Shown here: piece after piece, positions 48,156 to 57,021 of the stretch
How the letters are laid out: the number at the start of each line of letters is the position of its first letter
Numbering within the stretch: position 1 is the stretch's first letter
From: Persephonella marina EX-H1
GTDB taxonomy: Bacteria > Aquificota > Aquificia > Aquificales > Hydrogenothermaceae
Direction of reading: 5' to 3'
Assembly (NCBI RefSeq): GCF_000021565.1
Contig: NC_012440.1
Location: 1,628,210-1,692,209, forward strand
Length of the DNA: 64,000 nt
Notes under the pieces: model-generated
Told to the model about the DNA's origin: nothing
The model's input: the letters and a program-made list of their open reading frames with translations, nothing else
The model's database searches: none
Program-made: the position numbers and the translations under genes

Positions 48156-48539
48156 ATGACTGAGAAGAGGTCTTCTGTTTTAAACCAGATATCTGTTATT
48201 ATCCTGCTTGGATCTTTTTTTGGAGCGTTTTTTGTAGGTTTTCTTGTCTATTTACTTATCTCAGAACACGATAAGGAGGGAGCTTTAAAAAAAGCATTTT
48301 TTTCTTATATTATTACCCAGGCTGTGTTTCTTGTTCTTGTTTACATTATAAGGTTAAGTATAGATAAAACTATAATCTCTAAAATAAAAAGTATAACCAG
48401 AGCTATGGATGAGGTAAGTCTCGGAAATCTTGATGTTGAAGTTAAAGCATCTGGAAATGATGAACTGACTGATCTTGCAGAATCTTTTGAGAGAATGAGA
48501 ATCAGTATGAAAACAATTATTGAAAAATTAGAAAGATAA
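48156..48539 (+). CDS. Two-helix membrane protein ending in a HAMP domain
   Basis: 127 residues. Two membrane helices (about 12-35 and 48-68) separated by a very short loop, followed by a HAMP domain (about 68-120; STIISKIKSITRAMDEVSLGN-type AS1, LDVEVKASGNDELTDLAESF) and no output domain. HAMP modules usually relay conformational change to kinases or MCP signalling. Here the chain ends at the HAMP AS2 helix, so it must act through another protein. First gene of the GTPase module; a small hairpin covers its ribosome site. Confidence 0.85.
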   Translation: MTEKRSSVLNQISVIILLGSFFGAFFVGFLVYLLISEHDKEGALKKAFFSYIITQAVFLVLVYIIRLSIDKTIISKIKSITRAMDEVSLGNLDVEVKASGNDELTDLAESFERMRISMKTIIEKLER

Positions 48540-48578
48540 AAGTTATAATCGGGTTGTAAATATGTATGGGGGACTGTA

Positions 48579-49547
48579 ATGAATATAGAACAGATTCTTA
48601 AGGATCATATTAATAGTCTTTACTCAAAACTTTCACCTTCTTTCATATCCATTTATTATCATGAAAAACCTCTCATTACTAAAACGGTACTATCTGATAA
48701 GAAAAAAAGGCTTGAAGAAACGCTTGGCCTTATAATATACAAAGGTCATCAGATAAATGAGATCATTCCTGAATTCGGTGAGGAATATATATACACAGAA
48801 GGAGAGGATGTCCAGATATACATACACTTTGTTACTCCAGATATATCAATAGTGACTCTCTCAGAAAACAAGATCAAGTTTTCCCTATTAAAACTGGAAC
48901 ATGAGATAGTAGCAAGGGATCTAAAACAGTACGTGGATCAGATAAAATCCATGGCAGAAGGCAAGGATGAAAAATCTGAAGGTGCTACGTCTGTACCTGT
49001 AGAAGAGGTAAAGGAAAAAGAAACAGAACAAAAAGTTATAAAAGAAGAAGAAAGTTCCGATAAGATAGAAGAGTATACGGAAGATATTGAGGAACTTGAA
49101 AAAGTTTTATCTGAAAGTACAGAGGAAAAATCTGAATATGAGAAGGAGATAGAGCAGTTAAAGGATCAGGAGGTTGTTGAGGAGGAGGCACCTTCCCTAG
49201 AGGAGTTACTGTTGGAGGAAAAAGCAGAAGAAGAGATTGAAGAGGTTGTAGAAGAAGAGTCTCCTCCATCCTTAGAAGAGATATTGATTGAGGACAAGGA
49301 AGAAGTTGTTCAGGAGAATATAAATTATTTAGATGCATCTATACTGGATAAAATTTACAAAAATCTGGCAAAGGAAATGGGACCTGTAGCAAGGATAATT
49401 TTCAATCAAAAGATGAAGGATCTTAATATAGATAAGGAGAAACTTTCAACCGATCAGGTAAGAAAACTGATTGATGAGTTGTCTCAAGAAATACTGGTTG
49501 AAAGTAGAAGGGAAAGGTTTATAAAGAACTGTAACAATCTGATATAA
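48579..49547 (+). CDS. Acidic adaptor with Roadblock-like N-terminus (unnamed family)
   Basis: 322 residues in three parts. Residues about 22-112 have the order of strands and helices of a Roadblock/LC7 domain: YIYTEGEDVQIYIHFVTPD and ISIVTLSENKIKFSLLKLEH line up with the canonical neighbour's LYVKGSKGYMIFTGIKDLAV and LGVLAPSNAKLGLLLMEIKR. Residues about 128-248 are a Glu-rich, low-complexity linker with two copies of PSLEE(L/I)L(L/I)E(E/D)K (205-215 and 230-240). Residues about 252-310 form a helical tail with KEMGPVARIIF, which resembles a motif seen at the ends of some bacterial kinases and adaptors. No enzymatic residues. I infer a scaffold for the GTPase module; family unnamed by me. Confidence 0.7.
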   Translation: MNIEQILKDHINSLYSKLSPSFISIYYHEKPLITKTVLSDKKKRLEETLGLIIYKGHQINEIIPEFGEEYIYTEGEDVQIYIHFVTPDISIVTLSENKIKFSLLKLEHEIVARDLKQYVDQIKSMAEGKDEKSEGATSVPVEEVKEKETEQKVIKEEESSDKIEEYTEDIEELEKVLSESTEEKSEYEKEIEQLKDQEVVEEEAPSLEELLLEEKAEEEIEEVVEEESPPSLEEILIEDKEEVVQENINYLDASILDKIYKNLAKEMGPVARIIFNQKMKDLNIDKEKLSTDQVRKLIDELSQEILVESRRERFIKNCNNLI

Positions 49548-49581
49548 TTGAGTTAGCTTTAACTAATAATTCAAGGGGGAT

Positions 49582-49944
49582 ATGATGGCTGATAAATTTA
49601 GCGATGTTCTTCAAACTGTAGTCAGAGATTCTGGTTCTGATGGGGCGATTCTTGTAAGTACTGACGGTCTGGCTATTGCATCTGTTTTACCTGAGGATGT
49701 TGATGAGGATAGGGTTGCGGCTATGGGGGCAGCTATACTCTCTCTTGGTGAAAGGGTTACAGCCGAACTGGAAAAGGGTGAACTTGAACAGCTTTATGTT
49801 AAAGGTTCAAAAGGTTATATGATATTTACAGGTATAAAGGACCTTGCAGTATTAGGGGTACTTGCACCATCAAATGCAAAATTAGGATTACTCCTTATGG
49901 AGATAAAAAGGGCGGCTAAAAAGATTGAAGAGCTATTAGGGTAA
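49582..49944 (+). CDS. Roadblock/LC7 domain protein (MglB-like)
   Basis: 120 residues, one canonical Roadblock/LC7 domain: FSDVLQTVVRDSGSDGAILVS, TDGLAIASVLPEDVDEDRVAA, AAILSLGERVTAEL, and GYMIFTGIKDLAVLGVLAPS. Such proteins dimerise and act as GTPase-activating or regulatory partners of Ras-like bacterial GTPases (MglB for MglA, CvnB in conservons). It lies between the acidic adaptor and a DUF4388 gene, 6 bases before the latter. ATG-ATG start at 49582/49585. Confidence 0.92.
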   Translation: MMADKFSDVLQTVVRDSGSDGAILVSTDGLAIASVLPEDVDEDRVAAMGAAILSLGERVTAELEKGELEQLYVKGSKGYMIFTGIKDLAVLGVLAPSNAKLGLLLMEIKRAAKKIEELLG

Positions 49945-49950
49945 AAAGTA

Positions 49951-50646
49951 ATGGCAATTACCGGAACGCTTGAAGTATTTAATTTTATTGACATTTTTCA
50001 GATTTTAAAAAAGGATAAAAAAAACGGTATCCTGGTAGTTGAGGACAATAAGAAAAATCTTGCCGTTTACTTCAAAGATGGGGATATAGTTTATATCAGG
50101 GATGTTCCTAAGGTCTTTTATATATACCTTGATGTTGATTTTTCTCAGGTAATGAAAAAGGAGAATATAAAAAAAGAAGATCTCTACAGGATGCTTGTCG
50201 CAAGACTTCCTATTCTACTTGCAATTAAAAAGGGAAAGTTCTCTTTCACATCAGGTTTTATAAAGTACTCAGACGATATAAAGCCTCTCGTTCCCGTTGA
50301 AAAGATAATAATGTATCTAAGCCGTCAGCTTACCGAAAATGAGGTTGAAAGAAAGATATCCGATATGAAGCTTGTCTTTGAAAAAACTGAAAACTGGGAG
50401 AGTATAGCAAAGAATGCACATCTAACAAATATAGAAAAGAAGATACTTGCTTTAATAGATGGGGAGAGATCTGTAGAAAAGATCATGGAAGAGGCAAAGG
50501 TAAATAAACTCACACTCCAGAGAGTTCTCTACGGTTTTCTGGCAGCAGGAATTATACAGAGGAAGAAAAAGGTAAAAAGAAAGATAGGGTTTGATCTAAC
50601 TAAAAATTTACTGAGTAAAATAATAGCAAGGATAAAAGGATTATAA
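49951..50646 (+). CDS. DUF4388 / winged-helix adaptor
   Basis: 231 residues. The N-terminal half (1-115) is DUF4388 (PatA-like): ITGTLEVFNFIDIFQILKKDKKNGILVVE, KNLAVYFKDGDIVYI. A C-terminal helical region (about 150-205; LTNIEKKILALIDGERSVEKIMEEA) resembles a winged helix with a following LQRVLYGFLAAGIIQ. DUF4388 proteins often accompany response regulators and MglA-type GTPases. No phosphorylation site is seen. The stop is one base from the GTPase start. Confidence 0.85.
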   Translation: MAITGTLEVFNFIDIFQILKKDKKNGILVVEDNKKNLAVYFKDGDIVYIRDVPKVFYIYLDVDFSQVMKKENIKKEDLYRMLVARLPILLAIKKGKFSFTSGFIKYSDDIKPLVPVEKIIMYLSRQLTENEVERKISDMKLVFEKTENWESIAKNAHLTNIEKKILALIDGERSVEKIMEEAKVNKLTLQRVLYGFLAAGIIQRKKKVKRKIGFDLTKNLLSKIIARIKGL

Positions 50647-50647
50647 G

Positions 50648-51190
50648 ATGGGAGAAAAAGGAAAAAACCAGATAAAAATCGTGGTGGCAGGTCCCTACGC
50701 TGCTGGAAAAACACAGTTCATAAACACCGTAAGTGAGATCCAGACAGTCCAGACAGAGGCAAAAACGACAAAGTCAGACGAAAAAACGGTTAAGAATCAC
50801 ACAACCGTTGCTATGGATTTTGGAAGGATAACTATTGATGACAATCATGTACTTTATCTTTTTGGTACACCTGGACAGGAAAGGTTTGATTTTATGTGGG
50901 ATATACTCGGAAAGGGTATGGTTGGTCTCGTTGTTCTTGTTGACAGTACTGACCCTTCAACATTCCACGAAGCTAGAAAGATCATAAACTACTTTGAAAG
51001 TAGATATCCTGCACCATTTGTTGTTGGATGTAATAAACAGGATCTTAAAGGTGCGTGGGATCCTCAGGATATAAGAATAGCCCTTGATCTTAATGATGAT
51101 GTAAAGGTTCTCCCCCTTGTTGCTCTAAGTAAGGAGAGTGTTAAAAATATACTTCTTGAGCTTTTAGAGGAGATAGCAAAACATATCTAG
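50648..51190 (+). CDS. Ras-like small GTPase (MglA/CvnD-like)
   Basis: 180 residues. G1 P-loop GPYAAGKT (15-22), a G2 Thr in the HTTVAMDFG segment (51-59), G3 FGTPGQERF (72-80) with a glutamine at the catalytic-like position, G4 NKQD (129-132) and G5 ALSKE (159-163). GTP-dependent switch, probably regulated by the Roadblock protein and possibly by the DUF4388 protein. HTTVAMDFG and LYLFGTPGQERFDFMW are closer to conservon-type (CvnD) and actinobacterial ATP/GTP-binding proteins than to Myxococcus MglA. Last gene of the module; overlaps the convergent amidohydrolase by 4 bases. Confidence 0.93.
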   Translation: MGEKGKNQIKIVVAGPYAAGKTQFINTVSEIQTVQTEAKTTKSDEKTVKNHTTVAMDFGRITIDDNHVLYLFGTPGQERFDFMWDILGKGMVGLVVLVDSTDPSTFHEARKIINYFESRYPAPFVVGCNKQDLKGAWDPQDIRIALDLNDDVKVLPLVALSKESVKNILLELLEEIAKHI

Positions 51191-52494
51191 CTTTCTGTTA
51201 TTCTTTTCTTCCATCTTTCCGCTATTTCCATTATCTCATCTCTGCATAAAGGCAGAACTTCCTTATTTAAAACCTTTATCTCACCACCTACTATAACAGT
51301 ATCAACATCCGATCCTCTCGATGAATGAACTATCTGTGTATAAGGATCAAATAACGGGTTTAGATGTGGCTGTGTAGCATCAATCAGGACTATATCAGCA
51401 AGTTTTCCTGTTTCTATGCTCCCTATCCTGTCTTCCATTCTTACAGCTTTTGCCCCTTCCCTTGTAGCCATTAAAAGAGCTTCTTTAGCGTTTAAAACAG
51501 TTGGGTCTTTTGATATCCCTTTATGCAGTTTAGCTGCTGTTGATATCTCCCCTATAATATCAAGATCGTCATTTGATGCTGTTCCATCTGTTCCTATAGA
51601 TACAGTAACACCTGCCTTTAACATCTCAGGAACAGGAGCGACACCTGAGGCGAGTTTAAGATTGCTCTCAGGACAGTGGGAAACCTTCACACCCCTTTTT
51701 GAGAGTATCTCTATCTCTATCTCTGTAGGATGAACCATATGTGCAGCAAGGACTCTATCATTTAAAACACCTATACTGTCAAGATGTTCAACAGGTGTTT
51801 TCCCGTATTTTTCCTTTACTGTTGCTACTTCAAACTCGGTTTCAGATATATGTATATGGAAAAGTATGTCGTATTTCTCCGCCACATCCATACATTTCTT
51901 AAGTGTTTCCGGCGAGCAAGTGTATGGAGCGTGTGGACCTATTGCAGGGTATACATACTCTCCTGAGTACTCTTTTATAAAAGATACAGTTTTCTCAATC
52001 CCTTCATCTGGAGTTTTTGCTCCAGGTGTGGGAAAGTCAAGAATCCCTGTTGATAAAACCCCTCTTATCCCAGCTTCATTTATAACATCAGCAACAGCGT
52101 TCTCATAGAAATACATATCAACAAATGTTGTTATCCCATTCCTCAGCATCTCGTAAACGGCTATCTTTGTCCCATCCTTCACAAAATCGTAACTTACAAA
52201 CTTACCTTCAACGGGCCATATATACTCCTCAAGCCATACCTTTAAAGGATTATCACTTCCGTACCCTCTGAGAAGTGTCATGGCTGCGTGTGTATGTGTA
52301 TTTATAAGACCTGGTATGGCTATCTTCCCTTTACATACAATCGTTTTACCGTAATACCTGTTTTTGATACCTTCACCTATTGCGATTATCTTTTTATCTT
52401 TTATAGCGATATCAGCATCTCTATACTCTGTAAGGTTCTCGTCCATTGTTAAGATATACGATATATCTGTAAGTATGAGATCAGCCCTTTCCAA
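51187..52494 (-). CDS. mtaD: Amidohydrolase, S-adenosylhomocysteine/methylthioadenosine deaminase type
   Basis: 435 residues, ATZ/TRZ-like amidohydrolase barrel. Metal-binding motifs: GLINTHTHAAMTLLRG (two His), the third His in LFHIHISETEFE, and Asp in VSIGTDGTASNDDLDI. HSPE-type NLKLASGVAPVPEML completes the MtaD/SahH-deaminase pattern. It would deaminate S-adenosylhomocysteine and/or 5'-methylthioadenosine, tying to speD and metE through AdoMet metabolism (inference). TTG start after GGAGG. Divergent from lolC. Confidence 0.87.
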   Translation of the reverse strand: MERADLILTDISYILTMDENLTEYRDADIAIKDKKIIAIGEGIKNRYYGKTIVCKGKIAIPGLINTHTHAAMTLLRGYGSDNPLKVWLEEYIWPVEGKFVSYDFVKDGTKIAVYEMLRNGITTFVDMYFYENAVADVINEAGIRGVLSTGILDFPTPGAKTPDEGIEKTVSFIKEYSGEYVYPAIGPHAPYTCSPETLKKCMDVAEKYDILFHIHISETEFEVATVKEKYGKTPVEHLDSIGVLNDRVLAAHMVHPTEIEIEILSKRGVKVSHCPESNLKLASGVAPVPEMLKAGVTVSIGTDGTASNDDLDIIGEISTAAKLHKGISKDPTVLNAKEALLMATREGAKAVRMEDRIGSIETGKLADIVLIDATQPHLNPLFDPYTQIVHSSRGSDVDTVIVGGEIKVLNKEVLPLCRDEIMEIAERWKKRITES

Positions 52495-52554
52495 CCTTTT
52501 CCTCCGAGCTTTTATTTTGAACTATTATACAACAGGTGTAACACTCAGGCTATC

Positions 52555-52580
52555 TAACAGTTAACTGTTACTGATATAAT
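52555..52580 (+). promoter_or_regulatory. Perfect palindrome at the lolC promoter
   Basis: TAACAGTTAACTGTTA (52555-52570) is a 16-base perfect palindrome ending 4 bases before a TATAAT (52575-52580), so it covers the -35 region of lolC. The gene's ribosome site GAGGTAA follows. A candidate operator for a dimeric regulator of lolC/D. Confidence 0.55.
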
Positions 52581-52616
52581 AAGGTATTATGGAACTGGAT
52601 GAGGTAAAGAATTTAT

Positions 52617-53831
52617 ATGCCGCTTTATATTAGGATAGCCATCAGATATCTTATGTCACTGAAAACCAAAGCCCTCTCATTTATGACTGTGATATCCCTT
52701 CTTGGTATTGTTGTTGGTGTTGCAGCGCTTCTTATAACACTTGCAGTTATGAGCGGTTTTCTCTGGGGAATAAAGAAAAAGATTCTTGAGACATCTCCCC
52801 ATATTGTTATCTTTAAGATATCAGGTAATTTTACAGAGTACAGGGAATTTCCAGAGAAGTATCTTAAAGGAATTTCTGAGATAGTGGATTACCAGCCTTT
52901 TGTATACTCCCAGGCTCTAGCATCTAAAGACTCAACGGTTATATCTGTGACTGTGAGAGGTGTTCCACCTGAAAAGGACAGAAGAATACTTGGGATTGAT
53001 AAAAAGATAATAGCTGGAAGCTATGACAGTATAAAAGATGATAGGAATGTTATCATAGGAAAGGATGTTGCCCTTGCACTAAATGTATGGATAGGTGACA
53101 GTATAACCCTCACATCTCCTTTTGGAAGGAAGACACCACTTGGTTATATACCTAAGGTAAAAAAGGTCTATGTAGGGGGGATAATCGATTTTGGTATGTA
53201 CGAGTATGACTCAACATATATAGGTATGAATCTTGAGTCAGCACAGAGATTCTTTGATATGAAAGATTCTGTAACGGGAATACAGCTTAAGATAGATGAT
53301 CCTTATAAAGCAGCTTTGGTGAAATCAAAGCTTGAGGAAAAAATACACTTCCCATATTTAGTCCGTTCGTGGATGGATCTGAACAAAAGTCTTTTTCAGG
53401 CTTTAGAGCTTGAGAAGCTTGCCATGTTTTTAGTCCTCGCACTTATAGTTCTTGTAGCATCCTTTAATATATCAAGCCTCCTTATAACGAAGGCGAGAGA
53501 GAAGAGAAAGGATATAGGAATTCTGAAAACGATAGGTGCAGACAGCAGATTTATAATGAAGATATTTCTATGGCAGGGTCTCATTATAGGGATAACAGGA
53601 ACAGCGATAGGTCTTGTAATAGGTCTTACAGTTATACATTTTGGAGACACCTACCATCTTATAAAGCTGAATCCTGAGGTTTATATGATGGAATACCTTC
53701 CGCTGAAGATAGGTTTTATAGATATCCTGGCAGTCTCTGTAGCATCAATGTTGATATGTTTTGTTTCCTCTGTGATACCTGCCTATATGGCATCAAAGGA
53801 AATACCCTCGGAAGTGCTGAGATATGAGTAG
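52617..53831 (+). CDS. lolC: Lipoprotein-releasing ABC transporter permease (LolC/LolE family)
   Basis: 404 residues. N-terminal IAIRYLMSLKTKALSFMTVISLLGIVVGVAALL with the first helix, a large periplasmic domain (about 50-260), and three C-terminal helices (starting near 270, 315 and 370) with ITKAREKRKDIGILKTIGA coupling region and [23 protein letters not shown] at the end. Extracts outer-membrane lipoproteins from the inner membrane. Only one permease gene is present, so it may act as a homodimer, as LolF-type systems do. Overlaps lolD by 8 bases. Confidence 0.93.
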   Translation: MPLYIRIAIRYLMSLKTKALSFMTVISLLGIVVGVAALLITLAVMSGFLWGIKKKILETSPHIVIFKISGNFTEYREFPEKYLKGISEIVDYQPFVYSQALASKDSTVISVTVRGVPPEKDRRILGIDKKIIAGSYDSIKDDRNVIIGKDVALALNVWIGDSITLTSPFGRKTPLGYIPKVKKVYVGGIIDFGMYEYDSTYIGMNLESAQRFFDMKDSVTGIQLKIDDPYKAALVKSKLEEKIHFPYLVRSWMDLNKSLFQALELEKLAMFLVLALIVLVASFNISSLLITKAREKRKDIGILKTIGADSRFIMKIFLWQGLIIGITGTAIGLVIGLTVIHFGDTYHLIKLNPEVYMMEYLPLKIGFIDILAVSVASMLICFVSSVIPAYMASKEIPSEVLRYE

Positions 53832-54498
53832 TATAGCTATAAAAACAGAGAATCTAAAAAAGATATACTTCCTTGAAGGTGCACAGATTGATGCCCTTAA
53901 AGGGATAGATCTTGAGATCTATGAAGGTGAGATGGTTGCACTTATGGGACCTTCAGGTTCAGGTAAATCAACACTTTTACATCTTATAGGTGGTATAGAT
54001 ATCCCTACTGAGGGAAAGGTCTTCATACACGGAACAGATATATTCTCTTTAAATGAGAAAAGACTCGCAAGGTTCAGAAATGAAAACATAGGCTTTGTTT
54101 TCCAGTTTCATTATCTTTTGCCTGAGTTTACTGCACTTGAAAATGTTATGTTTCCAGTTCAGATTTATAGTAAAGGGGATGCTGAGGAAAAGGCGAGGGA
54201 GATTTTAGAGAGGCTCGGTCTTTCACACAGGATCAACCATAAACCATCCCAGATGTCAGGTGGTGAACAGCAGAGGGTTGCTATAGCAAGGGCGATAGTA
54301 AACCGCCCCTCAATCATTATAGCTGATGAACCTACAGGTAATCTTGACAGCAGGAATACAGAAACAGTAATGAAAATTTTCAGGGAAATGAACGATAAAG
54401 ATAATGTGACCATAATCATTGCAACACACGATAAAGATGTAGCAAATTATTGTAAGAGAACTATATATCTGAGAGATGGGATTTTGGTCAATGAATAA
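53824..54498 (+). CDS. lolD: Lipoprotein-releasing ABC transporter ATPase
   Basis: 224 residues. Walker [20 protein letters not shown]-loop [19 protein letters not shown], signature [15 protein letters not shown], Walker [14 protein letters not shown]-loop ATHD. The [19 protein letters not shown] segment is LolD-like. Forms the motor of the Lol transporter with the upstream permease. No U-rich terminator is seen between it and clpC. Confidence 0.96.
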   Translation: MSSIAIKTENLKKIYFLEGAQIDALKGIDLEIYEGEMVALMGPSGSGKSTLLHLIGGIDIPTEGKVFIHGTDIFSLNEKRLARFRNENIGFVFQFHYLLPEFTALENVMFPVQIYSKGDAEEKAREILERLGLSHRINHKPSQMSGGEQQRVAIARAIVNRPSIIIADEPTGNLDSRNTETVMKIFREMNDKDNVTIIIATHDKDVANYCKRTIYLRDGILVNE

Positions 54499-54570
54499 GA
54501 CTTGAAAATTTTAGACATTGGATATATTAATGGGCTAAACTAATAGATATACAAATAGAGGTGTTTTATC

Positions 54571-57021
54571 ATGTTTGAAAAATTTACGGAAAGAGCAAGA
54601 AAAGTAATACTGAATGCGAGAGAGAAGGCATTAGAATATAGAAGCAATTACCTGGGCAGTGAACATCTGCTCCTTTCTCTACTTGAGGAAGAGGACATTC
54701 CTGTTCTTGTTCTTTCAAGATTTGGTCTTACTGTTGACAAGGTAAAAAGAACCCTTACATCACAGATGGTTCACGGATCACACTCAGGTGAGGTTCTTTT
54801 TGCTCCTGATGCGAAGAGAGTTCTTGAGTTTGCCGTTGAAGAGGCCAGAATACTTCACCACCAGTTTGTAGGGCCTGAACATCTCCTTATCGGGATAGTC
54901 CGTGAGAAGACAGGTCTTGGCGGTAGAGTTTTAAGAGGTTTTGGTATAGATGAGTACTCAATAAGAAGGGAGATACTCCAGATACTTGGAGAGATACCAC
55001 CTCAGGAGCAGGTGAAACAGGTTCCTACACCTAATATAGACAGATTCAGCAGAGATCTTACAGCTCTTGCAAGGGAAGGAAAGCTTGATCCTGTTATAGG
55101 AAGGGATAAGGAGATAGACAGGGTTATACAGATACTCTCAAGAAGAAGAAAGAACAACCCTGTTCTTATAGGTGAGCCAGGTGTAGGTAAAACATCAATT
55201 GTTGAAGGTCTCGCCCAGAGAATAGCAAATAAGGAAGTACCTGAGACATTACAGTCTAAAAGAATTGTTGCTCTTGATCTTGCTGCCCTTGTTGCAGGAA
55301 CAAAGTACAGAGGACAGTTTGAAGAAAGGCTTAAGAATATACTTAAAGAGCTTGAAAAAGCACCTTACATAATACTTTTCATAGATGAGCTTCATACACT
55401 TGTAGGAGCAGGAGCAGCTGAAGGTTCAATAGATGCATCAAATATGTTAAAACCGGCTCTTGCAAGGGGAGAGATACAGGTTATAGGAGCAACAACAATA
55501 GATGAGTACAGAAAGTACATAGAGAAGGATGGAGCACTTGAGAGAAGATTCCAGCCAGTTCTTGTAGAGCCTCCTACACCTGAAGATACTGTAAAGATAC
55601 TTATGGGTCTGAAGAAGAAGTTTGAGGAGTTCCACGAGGTTGAGTACACAAAGGATGCTGTTGAAAAGGCTGTTGAGTACTCAGTTAAGTATATAACAGA
55701 AAGACAGCTGCCAGATAAGGCTATAGATCTGATAGATGAGGCTGGAGCATGGGTGAGAATAAGGGAGATGGAACTTCCTCCTAAGCTCAAAAAGATAGAG
55801 GACAAGATAAGAAAGATAGAGGAAGAAAAGGCTAAAGCTGCAAAAGAGCAGGATTATGAAAAAGCTGCAAAACTGAGAGATGAAGAGCTGAAACTGAGGG
55901 CTAAGTTTGAGACATTAAAGGCTGAATGGAAGGAGAAAAGGAAGGTTAAAAAACCTAAGGTTAAAGATCAGGATATAGCACTGGTTGTTGCAAAATGGAC
56001 TGGAATACCTGTTGCAAGACTAACAGAGACACAGGCAGAGAAACTGTTACATATAGAGGAAGAGCTACACAAAAGGGTTGTTGATCAGTCTGAGGCTATA
56101 GAAGCAATAGCAAAGGCTATAAGAAGAAACAGTGTTGGTCTGAAAGGAACACACAGACCTATAGGTGTGTTTATGTTCCTCGGTCCAACAGGTGTTGGTA
56201 AGACTGAAACAGCTAAGGCCCTTGCTGAGTATCTGTTTGGAACTGAAGAGGCACTTATAAGGTTTGATATGTCTGAGTATATGGAAAAACATACAGTATC
56301 AAGGCTTGTTGGAGCACCTCCAGGATATGTTGGGTATGAGGAAGGAGGTCAGCTTACAGAAGCTGTGAGAAGAAGACCTTACTCAGTGATACTTTTTGAT
56401 GAGATAGAGAAAGCACATCCCGATGTGTTTAACATATTCCTCCAGATATTTGATGATGGAAGACTTACAGACTCTTTTGGAAGGGTTGTTGATTTCAGCA
56501 ATACTATAATAATCATGACTTCTAACCTTGGAGCAAGACTTATACTTGAATCAAACAGACTTGGATTTGAAAGATCAACAGGAATGCTTGAATACAACGA
56601 GATGAAGAAGAATGTTCTCCAGCAGGTTAAGAAACATTTCAGCCCCGAGTTCCTTAACAGACTTGACGAGATAATAGTATTCAAGCCTCTGGACAAAGAA
56701 GTTATAAAAGGTATAATTGATATTCAGCTTAAGGAAATAAACAAAAGGTTAAAGGAATGGGGCATAACTGTAAAACTTACGAAGAAGTTCGTAGAGTATC
56801 TGATAGAGAAAGAGTTCAGACCGGAATTTGGAGCAAGAAGTATAAAGAGAGCCCTCCAGTCACTTGTAGAGGATCTTTTAGCGGAAGAGATACTGAAAGG
56901 GAAGATAACAGAAGGCTCTGTGGCAGAAGTTACTGTGAAGAAGGATGGTCAGGTTGGAATAAAGGTAAAAAGACCAAAAACACAGAAAAAAGCGAAGAAA
57001 AAAGAAGTAGCAGCAACATAA
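54571..57021 (+). CDS. clpC: ATP-dependent Clp protease ATP-binding subunit ClpC
   Basis: 816 residues. Two N-terminal Clp repeats (about 1-145), first AAA domain with Walker [18 protein letters not shown] and Walker [26 protein letters not shown], a middle region with a UVR-type coiled coil ([19 protein letters not shown]), and second AAA domain with [16 protein letters not shown] and [57 protein letters not shown]-terminal basic tail ([11 protein letters not shown]). Unfoldase for ClpP. The stop shares bases with the likely bamA start. No adaptor gene is adjacent. Confidence 0.97.
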   Translation: MFEKFTERARKVILNAREKALEYRSNYLGSEHLLLSLLEEEDIPVLVLSRFGLTVDKVKRTLTSQMVHGSHSGEVLFAPDAKRVLEFAVEEARILHHQFVGPEHLLIGIVREKTGLGGRVLRGFGIDEYSIRREILQILGEIPPQEQVKQVPTPNIDRFSRDLTALAREGKLDPVIGRDKEIDRVIQILSRRRKNNPVLIGEPGVGKTSIVEGLAQRIANKEVPETLQSKRIVALDLAALVAGTKYRGQFEERLKNILKELEKAPYIILFIDELHTLVGAGAAEGSIDASNMLKPALARGEIQVIGATTIDEYRKYIEKDGALERRFQPVLVEPPTPEDTVKILMGLKKKFEEFHEVEYTKDAVEKAVEYSVKYITERQLPDKAIDLIDEAGAWVRIREMELPPKLKKIEDKIRKIEEEKAKAAKEQDYEKAAKLRDEELKLRAKFETLKAEWKEKRKVKKPKVKDQDIALVVAKWTGIPVARLTETQAEKLLHIEEELHKRVVDQSEAIEAIAKAIRRNSVGLKGTHRPIGVFMFLGPTGVGKTETAKALAEYLFGTEEALIRFDMSEYMEKHTVSRLVGAPPGYVGYEEGGQLTEAVRRRPYSVILFDEIEKAHPDVFNIFLQIFDDGRLTDSFGRVVDFSNTIIIMTSNLGARLILESNRLGFERSTGMLEYNEMKKNVLQQVKKHFSPEFLNRLDEIIVFKPLDKEVIKGIIDIQLKEINKRLKEWGITVKLTKKFVEYLIEKEFRPEFGARSIKRALQSLVEDLLAEEILKGKITEGSVAEVTVKKDGQVGIKVKRPKTQKKAKKKEVAAT

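Noticed and set aside
49036-49338. Pro/Leu-rich 100-residue minus-strand frame
   Set aside because: Antisense of the Glu-rich linker in the acidic adaptor; the composition is a by-product of GAA/GAG codons.
56757-57017. Upstream ATG for bamA inside clpC
   Set aside because: The extra about 87 residues are highly charged out-of-frame clpC sequence that would destroy the signal peptide.
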